Source: SOKG01 sp964449845 | GTDB lineage: Bacteria > Chloroflexota > Dehalococcoidia > SZUA-161 | Direction: 5' to 3' | DNA: 9,654 nt | Assembly: GCA_964449845.1 (NCBI GenBank) | Contig: CAYVES010000088.1 | Coordinates: forward strand, 1 to 9,654 | In this document: piece after piece, positions 1 to 5,122 of the stretch | How the letters are laid out: the number at the start of each line of letters is the position of its first letter | Position numbering within the stretch: position 1 is the first letter of the stretch | Translations under genes and position numbers: made by a program | Notes under the pieces: model-generated | Seen by the model: the letters and a program-made list of their open reading frames with translations, nothing else | Told to the model about the DNA's origin: nothing | Database searches by the model: none

Positions 1-138
1 AACATCCTCTGAAACTGGGGAGATTTGCGACAGGAAATCGCCAAAGACTACTACGGCCATGATAATGATGCCTGTTACCGCTCCGAAAGCGGTGAAGGGG
101 GCGTGTCTCTTGAGTTCACTTGCTATCTGCTTGACCAT
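1..138 (-). CDS. N-terminus of an unidentified membrane protein (runs off the left edge)
   Basis: Translating the minus strand from the ATG at 138 gives 46 residues beginning MVKQIASELKRHAPFTAFGA and then running into the window edge. An in-frame TAA lies six codons upstream of this ATG, so no earlier start is available. Residues about 14-37 are a strongly hydrophobic stretch (VTGIIIMAVVVFGDFL) after a short basic amphipathic head, which fits a first transmembrane helix with the N-terminus in the cytoplasm. The gene lies 93 bp downstream of the Fur-family regulator on the same strand, with no obvious promoter between them, so the two may be co-transcribed. A link to metal transport or homeostasis is only an inference from that neighbour. 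I do not recognise the family, and most of the protein is outside the window. Confidence 0.6.
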   Translation of the reverse strand, partial: MVKQIASELKRHAPFTAFGAVTGIIIMAVVVFGDFLSQISPVSEDV

Positions 139-231
139 GGGCTGCCTGTTGCATTAGTGAGTAGCCGATTGATAAGTATTCTCAATGACAAGACCAACAG
201 ATAAACGCTGCTTTGGCAGCGCCTTGGGAAC

Positions 232-672
232 CTAAGCTGAGGCTGTCTTCTGGCAGTTCTGGCAGCGGCCTGCGAACTCAAGAAGATGGCCTTCGATCTT
301 AAAACTGGTCTCTCGTGACAGCCTTTGCTCCAGCTCACTGAGGTCACAATCGGTGAAGTCAGCCACTGTGCCACAGCTAGAGCAGATGAGGTGATGGTGG
401 TGCTCTGAGGGCCTTCTCATCAAATAGCTTCGGCAGTTGCCGCCGGAGTGCACCTCACAGATGAGTCCTAGCTTGTCAAGTATGTCAAGGGTACGGTATA
501 TAGTCACCAGCCCAATACCAGGGTATTCGTGACGGACCTTATCATAAATATCGGCTGGGGTGAGGTGATCATGGCTGAGGGCGATTGCATCCAGCACCGC
601 GCGCCGCTGCGGGGTGAGCTTGTAGCCCTGCTGCCTGAGGATGGTTGCTATTTTCCTGGCAGTCAATATCAT
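232..672 (-). CDS. Fur-family metal- or peroxide-responsive transcriptional regulator (Fur/Zur/PerR type)
   Basis: A 146-residue protein, the usual size for the family. The N-terminal winged helix (residues about 5-75) contains the typical GYKLTPQRRAVLDAI segment and the recognition-helix region GLVTIYRTLDILDKLGLI (53-71). The C-terminal metal-binding and dimerisation part has the His cluster H91-H94 followed by CSSC (C97, C100), and a second CxxC near the end (C137, C140). This is the structural-zinc arrangement of many Fur, Zur and PerR proteins. The ATG at 672 is chosen because a longer in-frame reading from a TTG at 735 would run through a near-perfect promoter (TTGACA at 735-730, TATAAG at 712-707). 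The ribosome binding site is weak. The metal specificity cannot be read from sequence alone. The downstream partial membrane protein may be a co-regulated target. Confidence 0.93.
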   Translation of the reverse strand: MILTARKIATILRQQGYKLTPQRRAVLDAIALSHDHLTPADIYDKVRHEYPGIGLVTIYRTLDILDKLGLICEVHSGGNCRSYLMRRPSEHHHHLICSSCGTVADFTDCDLSELEQRLSRETSFKIEGHLLEFAGRCQNCQKTASA

Positions 673-685
673 CTGAGTTGCTAAA

Positions 686-700
686 TGAAAAGCACTTTCA
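686..700. promoter_or_regulatory. Candidate Fur-type operator overlapping the transcription start
   Basis: A 15-bp imperfect palindrome (plus strand TGAAAAGCACTTTCA) with TGAAA / TTTCA outer arms. It lies just downstream of the -10 and at the expected transcription start of the regulator gene. Length and symmetry match the 7-1-7 geometry known for Fur/PerR/Zur boxes, although the bases differ from the classical Fur box. Negative autoregulation is an inference. Confidence 0.4.
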
Positions 701-706
701 ATTACA

Positions 707-735
707 CTTATAGCACGGCTGCTCACTCTTGTCAA
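707..735 (-). promoter_or_regulatory. Promoter of the Fur-family regulator gene
   Basis: On the minus strand a perfect -35 TTGACA (735-730) is separated by exactly 17 bp from the -10 TATAAG (712-707). Transcription should start near 700, leaving a leader of about 28 nt before the ATG at 672. Its position inside the longest possible reading frame argues for the shorter protein. Confidence 0.75.
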
Positions 736-750
736 GAGAACTGAGGGGAT

Positions 751-786
751 TAGGGTAGGCTGGCCGACGTCGGCTAGCCTACCCTA
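751..786. repeat. 36-bp palindrome, copy 1 of a REP-like repeat
   Basis: Two 18-nt arms meet without a loop (TAGGGTAGGCTGGCCGAC, then its reverse complement with one G-T mismatch). The segment 755-787 matches 936-968 at 31 of 33 positions in the same orientation, so this is a repeated element and not a chance hairpin. It lies upstream of the Fur-family promoter. Confidence 0.8.
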
Positions 787-833
787 CCCACTGTGCTCGC
801 CGTGGATGTTATCATATTCACGGCTCTAAGCAT

Positions 834-855
834 GGTTGGAGCGGATGCTCCAACC
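834..855. repeat. Hairpin with 9-bp perfect arms
   Basis: GGTTGGAGC (834-842), loop GGAT, then GCTCCAACC (847-855). Its sequence is unrelated to the palindromes on either side. It lies in the 229-bp spacer (736-964), where I see no coding potential. Confidence 0.7.
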
Positions 856-877
856 TATCCGTAAATCTGGACACAAC

Positions 878-911
878 GCTACAGGGCGACCGCACTGGGT
901 CGCCCTGTAGC
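878..911. repeat. Hairpin with 14-bp perfect arms
   Basis: GCTACAGGGCGACC (878-891), a six-base loop GCACTG, then the exact reverse complement (898-911). There is no T-run on either side, so a classical intrinsic terminator is not indicated. It is the third member of a row of four palindromes. Confidence 0.75.
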
Positions 912-935
912 TTATTCATATGACATTCCCGCGAA

Positions 936-968
936 GTAGGCTGGCCGATGTCGGCCAGCCTACCCTAC
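936..968. repeat. Palindrome, copy 2 of the REP-like repeat, reaching into the translin stop codon
   Basis: Arms GTAGGCTGGCCGA (936-948) and its perfect reverse complement (951-963), with TG between them. The 33-nt unit repeats 755-787 with two differences. The unit covers 965-967, the TAG stop of the translin gene on the minus strand, so the repeat supplies the stop. As RNA from the translin cluster it would form a strong hairpin directly after the stop, but no T-run follows. Any terminator role is therefore tentative. Confidence 0.75.
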
Positions 969-1612
969 TTCTTGTTGAGCTTGTCTCCGAAATCCTCCAG
1001 CTTCTGCTCCAGTTCTTTTTGTCTCAGGGAGATGGTGAAGTCGCCTCTGGTCCTCTCGAGGACGCCTCGTACCATATCAGTGGTCCGTCTCAAGCCGCCG
1101 GTCAGGGCGTCGTGGAAGTCGATTGTTACTAAAAGGCTATAGATGTCGTCCATGGCCTCGAGTATTCCCTCGCAGCGGTCGATGCGGCTTTCCCTAAGGG
1201 TATCGAGCAAATGCCGCCTGAGCTCGCCTGCTGCCTCACCAAGACCATTGAGGTAAGCAGCGTAGCTGATGCCAAGATCATCGGGGTCGGGCAAAGTCTC
1301 TCCTGATACCAGCGCTAGGGTGATGCAGGCCTCGGCATACTCCTTCTGCGCGTTGTGGACAAAGCCGCCATAGAGTAGCTCGCCGTGTTGAGCCAGCGTG
1401 CGGCTCATCTCCTCTACGTTGGCCCGTGAGGAGTTGATGAGCTCTCTGGCCTGGTCGTATTGCCCGCGATGCACGGTGCGGATGGCATTGGCACTGAAGC
1501 GGATCGATTCGCGGGAAAGCCTGAGCCCCTTCTCCCGCGCGCTGTCCTCGGTTGTGAAGTAGGAGCGCACCTTTTCCCCAATTGAGTCGAGTTTTGAAGT
1601 GGGCCTGGTCAT
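965..1612 (-). CDS. Translin-family protein (bacterial translin/TRAX homologue, probable RNA- or ssDNA-binding helical oligomer)
   Basis: A 215-residue, mostly helical protein with translin-family signatures in order: LRLSRESIRFSANAIRTVHRG (30-50), YGGFVHNAQKEYAEA (81-95), LNGLGEAAGELRR (121-133), and GLRRTTDMVRGVLERTRGD (173-191). In eukaryotes translin and TRAX form the C3PO endoribonuclease, with catalytic acidic residues in TRAX. Here E91 and E94 in KEYAEA match the paired glutamates of that motif, and E130 is also conserved in family proteins. I could not place the third catalytic aspartate with confidence. Nuclease activity is therefore possible but unproven. The ATG directly follows the thiE stop (TAGATG), with the Shine-Dalgarno-like GGGGGTGA inside the end of thiE, so translation is probably coupled. 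The C-terminus ends within a palindromic repeat. Confidence 0.88.
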   Translation of the reverse strand: MTRPTSKLDSIGEKVRSYFTTEDSAREKGLRLSRESIRFSANAIRTVHRGQYDQARELINSSRANVEEMSRTLAQHGELLYGGFVHNAQKEYAEACITLALVSGETLPDPDDLGISYAAYLNGLGEAAGELRRHLLDTLRESRIDRCEGILEAMDDIYSLLVTIDFHDALTGGLRRTTDMVRGVLERTRGDFTISLRQKELEQKLEDFGDKLNKK

Positions 1613-2647
1613 CTATCTGTCACCCCCTATTCTCATTGTAAGCCTTCGGCTAGCTTCCCTGACGTCATTGGCCCCGAGCACAGCGCTGATCACAGCAACC
1701 GCATCGGCGCCGGCGTTTATGACCTCAGCGACATTATCCTCGTTTATCCCACCAATGGCAACTACTGGGACCGACACCTTCTCTTTCACCTGGCGCAGGG
1801 TCTCAAGCCCTGCGAGCCTTGTGCCCGGCTTCGATGGAGTGGGATAGATTGAGCCTACGGCGACATAATCAGCCCCCTGCCCTTGAGCTTCAAGTGCCTC
1901 ATCCAGGGTGGCCGCGGATCTGCCTAGGATTCTGTCAATAGGTAGTAACCTTCGGGCAATGGGAAGAGGCAAGTCCTCCTGCCCCAGGTGGAGGCCATCG
2001 GCATCGGAGGCGAGGGCGATGTCCAGGTGGTCGTTCACAATAAAAAGGACGTTGGATTCGGCGCAGACCTCCTGTAGCTCTTGGGCCAGAGGTACGAGCT
2101 CGGCTTTAGGGCGAACCTTGTCGCGAAGCTGGATGACACTGGCTCCTCCTTGAATTGCCTGCCGCGCGGCCTCAACCTCGTTTTGTCCCGCGAGCGCTTG
2201 GGCATCTAGAATCAGATATAGCCCGGTTATTTTCTTTGTCCTGTCATGGCGACTTAGCTTCGAGAATATCCTTTGCTCCAGGTCGTAGAGCGTGAACCGG
2301 GCTNNNNNNNNNNAGTCCATGCCGAAGTCCTGACCGGGGATTTTGGTGATCTCTTCCAGTACTCGCAGCGATTGCTGAACCCGACTTGAGTTGGCTCTGA
2401 CCAGGCTGACAACATCGGGCCGTTCCCCTTCGCTATCTACCTCCAAAGAAGCACCCACATCTTCCTCTGCCTGGCGAGCGTTGAGGAGTCTCTCCTGAAA
2501 CGGCCGCTCTTTGGGGAGTAGCTCGTGGCGTAAGGCCTTGAGCTTTTCGCTGAGATCGGAGTCGTTCAAGGTGAAGCGGCATGTGTCCTCGAGGAGGCGC
2601 AATCCCTCGCCGATACGGTTGAGATTGGCATCCAGAATACGCAGCAT
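1613..2647 (-). CDS. thiE: ThiD2-ThiE fusion: HMP-phosphate kinase-like domain plus thiamine-phosphate synthase
   Basis: About 344 residues, much longer than a stand-alone ThiE (about 210). Residues 1-130 match the ThiD2 type of N-terminal domain (MLRILDANLNRIGEGLRLLEDTCRF; SSRVQQSLRVLEE; ARFTLYDLEQRI). That domain is known to phosphorylate hydroxymethylpyrimidine phosphate. Residues 139-344 are the ThiE barrel: IQLRDK (172-177, pyrophosphate/pyrimidine contact), FIVNDHLDIA with N205-D206, ADGLHLGQEDLP (216-227, Mg site), GADYVAVGSIYPTPSK (258-273) and VVAIGGI (295-301). The fusion would thus make HMP-PP and join it to the thiazole phosphate in the cytoplasm. Ten Ns interrupt the end of the first domain. 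The frame agrees on both sides, but the true gap length is unknown. The gene lies 12 bp after the second FmdB gene and abuts translin. Confidence 0.93.
   Translation of the reverse strand: MLRILDANLNRIGEGLRLLEDTCRFTLNDSDLSEKLKALRHELLPKERPFQERLLNARQAEEDVGASLEVDSEGERPDVVSLVRANSSRVQQSLRVLEEITKIPGQDFGMDXXXXARFTLYDLEQRIFSKLSRHDRTKKITGLYLILDAQALAGQNEVEAARQAIQGGASVIQLRDKVRPKAELVPLAQELQEVCAESNVLFIVNDHLDIALASDADGLHLGQEDLPLPIARRLLPIDRILGRSAATLDEALEAQGQGADYVAVGSIYPTPSKPGTRLAGLETLRQVKEKVSVPVVAIGGINEDNVAEVINAGADAVAVISAVLGANDVREASRRLTMRIGGDR
2304..2313. other. Assembly gap of 10 Ns inside thiE
   Basis: Ten consecutive undetermined bases fall at residues about 112-115 of the ThiD2-ThiE product, just before ARFTLYDLEQ. 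The reading frame is the same on both sides, so the gene is probably intact, with either four unknown residues or a different multiple that keeps frame. It marks this as a draft or scaffolded assembly. Confidence 0.97.
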
Positions 2648-2659
2648 ATCGAGGTAACC

Positions 2660-3034
2660 CTAGAGCTGATCCTTGAGATTCTTGGGCAATTCACCTTCTC
2701 TGGCAGCGGCGATTGTCTCCTTAACCCCGGCGAAGGTATCCCGGTATTCTTCGCTGTCCATGTCTACGCCCAGTTCCTTGAGCCTCTTCTCTGTATGTCG
2801 CCCGATGTTGCGTGGATCCTTGTAGTAGCCGGGGTTCTTGGGGAACATGGTAGGTTCGCCAGATTCCTCGTAAATTGTCTCGGTTGACTTGTGGTAGGCG
2901 AACCCCGAAATGCAGCGCTCGAGGTTGTCGCTGCCGCAGGCGGGGCAGATAGGGCTCAGGGGATCGCCAACGGTCCTAACGAAGAAGCTTGCTTTCTGTT
3001 GGCAGGCGTTGCAGCGAAACTCATAGATAGGCAT
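2660..3034 (-). CDS. FmdB-family zinc-ribbon protein, second of a tandem pair
   Basis: 124 residues. The N-terminus MPIYEFRCNACQQKASFFV followed by CPACGSDNLER is the FmdB-type (CxxC_CxxC_SSSS) zinc ribbon, with C8, C11 and the later pair near C32-C35. The C-terminal half (about 45-124) is polar and charged, and differs from its neighbour apart from the general layout. FmdB proteins were named as putative regulators of formamide/acetamide use genes, but their biochemical role is poorly defined. Spacing to the upstream paralogue is 15 bp, and a GGAG sits 9 nt before the ATG. Its place upstream of thiE suggests co-transcription, not a proven functional link. Confidence 0.88.
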   Translation of the reverse strand: MPIYEFRCNACQQKASFFVRTVGDPLSPICPACGSDNLERCISGFAYHKSTETIYEESGEPTMFPKNPGYYKDPRNIGRHTEKRLKELGVDMDSEEYRDTFAGVKETIAAAREGELPKNLKDQL

Positions 3035-3049
3035 GGTTGGTGACTCCGT

Positions 3050-3430
3050 TCAGTCTTCCCCCCTTAACTCTGGTGGTTTGATCGCCTCCACTACCTCGGA
3101 GATGTCCTCACCCGCCTCCATCCTGTCCATAAGCTCCTCAGTTTCAGGAGTGATATCTTCGTCGGCAGCCCGGCTCATCTTGCGGCTCCACTCAGCGAGC
3201 GCACGGGGGTCATTGCGCATCAGGCCTTGAGTCAGCTTGGAGTCGGAGAGGATATCATCGTAGACGCTCTTATCTGACTTGGATCTGCGGACAGCGAATT
3301 TGGAAAAGACGCGGTCAAGGTTCTTGCTGCCGCATCGGCTACAGGTTGGGTTTGGGGGAGGGGAAAAGCCCTGGACAAATACCTCTACCCTGCGTCGGCA
3401 GTCATTGCAGCGATATTCGTAGATTGGCAT
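3050..3430 (-). CDS. FmdB-family zinc-ribbon protein, first of a tandem pair
   Basis: 126 residues. It begins MPIYEYRCNDCRRRVEVFV and continues with CSRCGSKNLDRVFSKFA, giving two CxxC knuckles (C8/C11 and near C30/C33) in the order expected for the FmdB-type zinc ribbon. The remainder (about 48-126) is acidic and helical-looking, with a SKxTQGLMRNDPRALAEWSRKMSRAADEDI segment common in this protein group. It is the first gene of the minus-strand cluster. The start is supported by GAGGT located 8 nt before the ATG. The promoter is at 3477-3505. The next gene is a diverged paralogue, implying an old duplication. Confidence 0.88.
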   Translation of the reverse strand: MPIYEYRCNDCRRRVEVFVQGFSPPPNPTCSRCGSKNLDRVFSKFAVRRSKSDKSVYDDILSDSKLTQGLMRNDPRALAEWSRKMSRAADEDITPETEELMDRMEAGEDISEVVEAIKPPELRGED

Positions 3431-3476
3431 TGGTGGTTACCTCGTGAACCTTCTGCTCACTTTTACTCCGGATTCA

Positions 3477-3505
3477 ATTCTACCACAACGGAGCCGCCGA
3501 GTAAA
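3477..3505 (-). promoter_or_regulatory. Probable promoter of the fmdB-fmdB-thiE-translin cluster
   Basis: On the minus strand, TTTACT (3505-3500, 4 of 6 consensus bases) is followed after exactly 17 bp by TAGAAT (3482-3477, 5 of 6). The start would be near 3470, giving a leader of about 40 nt. I see no TPP riboswitch elements in this leader, so thiamine control by that route is not indicated. Confidence 0.55.
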
Positions 3506-3531
3506 CTTGTGCGCCCATCGGCTTGGGTGCC

Positions 3532-3556
3532 ATTGCGAGGGGCGGAGCAGCGCAAT
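3532..3556. repeat. Small inverted repeat ATTGCG...CGCAAT
   Basis: Six-bp arms (3532-3537 and 3551-3556) around 13 bp of GC-rich, purine-rich spacer in the divergent thi/folate intergenic region. The pattern resembles short hairpin repeats often seen between genes in draft bacterial genomes. The match is short and could be chance. Confidence 0.35.
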
Positions 3557-3568
3557 CTTGAAGTGAAG

Positions 3569-3624
3569 GGTTCTAGGTTCTAAGTTCAGGGTTAACCTAG
3601 AACCTAGAACGTAGAACATAGAAC
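3569..3624. repeat. Palindromic heptamer repeat (GGTTCTA / CTAGAAC)
   Basis: 13-bp perfect inverted arms (GTTCTAGGTTCTA at 3570-3582, TAGAACCTAGAAC at 3598-3610) flank a 15-bp centre that includes the palindrome GGTTAACC. The right side continues as four tandem 7-mers, NTAGAAC (3597-3624). The left side has two GGTTCTA units. The structure is a tandem heptamer run that changes strand in the middle. It has no coding potential that I would defend. Confidence 0.75.
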
Positions 3625-3639
3625 ATTTCCAAAGCCGAA

Positions 3640-3660
3640 TGCTGAGTGCTGATTGCTGAA
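3640..3660. repeat. Three tandem heptamers TGCTGAN
   Basis: TGCTGAG, TGCTGAT and TGCTGAA follow one another directly, 15 bp after the TAGAAC heptamers and about 30 bp upstream of the folP -10. The unit length is the same as in the neighbouring repeat but the sequence is different. Confidence 0.6.
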
Positions 3661-3687
3661 CACTTGCTGTGCACTGATATAGGGTAA

Positions 3688-3696
3688 TGCTATAAT
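3688..3696 (+). promoter_or_regulatory. Extended -10 promoter of the folate operon
   Basis: TGCTATAAT at 3688-3696 is a perfect -10 with the extended TGN motif. No good -35 is present at 17 bp (TGTGCA at 3668-3673 matches poorly), as is typical of extended -10 promoters. Transcription should begin near 3703, which supports the folP start at 3726 over the TTG at 3708. Confidence 0.7.
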
Positions 3697-3725
3697 GTAA
3701 CCGAGGCTTGCCTTTGAGGCGCTAT

Positions 3726-4571
3726 ATGGACAGTGTTTCACAAGACCCGCTGGGAGTTACTCGGTGTGGTAATGTGGAGTTCAGATGGGGGCAGCGAACC
3801 TATGTGATGGGAGTTGTCAACGTTTCCCCTGATTCCTTCTCCGGCGATGGGCTTCGCGATACGGACGCTGCTGTTGCTCAAGCGCAGCGGTTTGTGGCTG
3901 ATGGGGCTGACATTATTGATGTCGGTGGGGAGTCTACTCGTCCGGACTTCATTCCTGTTTCCATTGAGGAAGAGTTGAAGCGGGTGCTGCCGGTAATTGA
4001 GAGGTTGGCAGGCGAACTGTCGGTGCCGGTAAGCATCGATACTTGTAAGGCGGCGGTCGCTCGAGAGGCAGTAGCAGCCGGAGCGCGAATGATCAACGAT
4101 GTCTGGGGGCTGAAGCATGACCCTGAGCTAGCACGGGTGGCAGCAGATAACGGGGTACCGCTCGTCATTGCACAGAATCAAAGGGGCACTTCCTTTCACC
4201 AATTCTTTCCCGAGCTTGTCGCCGACCTCAAGAGAAGCGTACAACTGGCGCTGAAGGCTGGGGTTGATTGGAACAACATTATCATAGACCCGGGGGTTGG
4301 CTTCGGTAAGACGGTGGAACAGAACCTGGAGATTGTCCGCCGCTTATCAGAGTTGAAGTCAATCGGACGGCCAATCCTTCTGGGCACGTCGCGCAAGTCC
4401 TTTATTGGGCTCGTGCTCGATCTCCCCGTCGATCAGCGCCTGGAGGGAACAGCAGCCTCGGTGGCCATTGGTATTGCCGCTGGCGCTGATATAGTCAGGG
4501 TGCACGACGTGGATCGGATGGTTCGAGTTGTCAGGATGAGCGATGCTATCGTCAGGGGGAGCCCTTCCTGA
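3726..4571 (+). CDS. folP: Dihydropteroate synthase
   Basis: 281 residues, normal length. FolP condenses 6-hydroxymethyl-dihydropterin diphosphate with p-aminobenzoate in the cytoplasm. Motifs in order: YVMGVVNVSPDSFSGDG (26-42), DIIDVGGESTRP (62-73), VSIDTCK (102-108), INDVWG (123-128), IIDPGVGFGKT (186-196), LLGTSRKSFIG (218-228) and RVHDV (258-262). These cover the TIM-barrel pterin and phosphate sites. The usual M-H-M-x-G segment is replaced by IAQNQRG (148-154), so its His is absent. The ATG at 3726 is chosen because TTGAGG lies 6 nt upstream and the predicted transcript start (about 3703) leaves no room for a TTG start at 3708. It is the first gene of folP-folK-PTPS. Confidence 0.97.
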   Translation: MDSVSQDPLGVTRCGNVEFRWGQRTYVMGVVNVSPDSFSGDGLRDTDAAVAQAQRFVADGADIIDVGGESTRPDFIPVSIEEELKRVLPVIERLAGELSVPVSIDTCKAAVAREAVAAGARMINDVWGLKHDPELARVAADNGVPLVIAQNQRGTSFHQFFPELVADLKRSVQLALKAGVDWNNIIIDPGVGFGKTVEQNLEIVRRLSELKSIGRPILLGTSRKSFIGLVLDLPVDQRLEGTAASVAIGIAAGADIVRVHDVDRMVRVVRMSDAIVRGSPS

Positions 4572-4583
4572 GTAGGAACTGAG

Positions 4584-5108
4584 ATGGCGGATATCTCTTT
4601 GCCGGCTACGATATACCTCGGTCTGGGATCGAACCTGGGAGACAGGATGGGTAGTCTGACCATGGCCTTAGAGCGCTTGTCTCAAAGGGTGACCATCAGG
4701 GAGATCTCATCTGTTTACCAGACCGAGCCTTTAGGCTTCAAGGAACAGCCATTGTTTCTCAATGCGGTTGTATCAGCAATGACCGAACTGCATCCCTTTG
4801 AGCTTCTACGCTTCGTAAAGCAGGTCGAAAGCGATCTCGGGAGGAAACCTGGCTTTCGCAATGCTCCTCGACCTATCGACATAGACATCCTCTTTTATGG
4901 AGACTTGGTGACCGAGACCCCCGAGCTTACCATCCCGCATCCTGGTGTCGCTGAGCGTGCCTTTGTGCTCGTCCCCCTTGTCGAGATCGCGCCTGATTTG
5001 GTTCATCCTCTCAGCCAGCGGAAGGTTGTTGATTTGCTGGCTGAGGTGGATGGGCTTGGTGGAGTGAGAAGTGTGGGGAGAGTGAGTCTGAAGGGAGCAA
5101 TTAACTAA
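4584..5108 (+). CDS. folK: 2-amino-4-hydroxy-6-hydroxymethyldihydropteridine pyrophosphokinase (HPPK)
   Basis: 174 residues. FolK transfers pyrophosphate from ATP to 6-hydroxymethyl-dihydropterin, making the substrate of the FolP encoded just upstream. Visible motifs: IYLGLGSNLGDR (10-21), SVYQTEPLGFKEQPLFLNAV (43-62), the signature RNAPRPIDIDILFY (92-105) with D99 and D101 as the Mg-binding pair, and IPHPGVAERAFVLVPL (117-132). The ATG is preceded by AGGA at 6-nt spacing, 12 bp after the folP stop, so the genes are co-transcribed. The last 20 residues are an unremarkable tail. Confidence 0.96.
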   Translation: MADISLPATIYLGLGSNLGDRMGSLTMALERLSQRVTIREISSVYQTEPLGFKEQPLFLNAVVSAMTELHPFELLRFVKQVESDLGRKPGFRNAPRPIDIDILFYGDLVTETPELTIPHPGVAERAFVLVPLVEIAPDLVHPLSQRKVVDLLAEVDGLGGVRSVGRVSLKGAIN

Positions 5109-5122
5109 TTGGCGGAGGGCAT

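Noticed and set aside
673..735. Longer Fur-family protein starting at a TTG at 735
   Set aside because: The added 21 codons consist of the -35, spacer, -10 and transcription start of the gene itself, and they do not resemble a Fur N-terminus.
751..968. Transposon bounded by inverted terminal repeats
   Set aside because: The two outer copies are in the same orientation, each self-palindromic, with no open frame between them and no target duplication.
3431..3476. TPP riboswitch ahead of the thiamine cluster
   Set aside because: The leader is only about 40 nt and none of the conserved TPP-aptamer boxes is visible. thiE is also the third gene of the unit.
3437..3619. 60-residue minus-strand open frame in the thi/folate spacer
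   Set aside because: It is made of the heptamer repeat, the inverted repeat and the minus-strand promoter, and has no recognisable protein features.
3569..3660. CRISPR-like array
   Set aside because: The units are 7 bp, directly adjacent and without spacers. There are no cas genes in the window.
3708..3725. FolP start at the TTG at 3708
   Set aside because: It would begin about 5 nt after the predicted transcript start. The ATG at 3726 has a well-placed TTGAGG and a normal leader.
3738..4168. Two minus-strand open frames opposite folP
   Set aside because: They are antisense to an unmistakable dihydropteroate synthase, with low-complexity Ser/Thr-rich translations typical of shadow frames.
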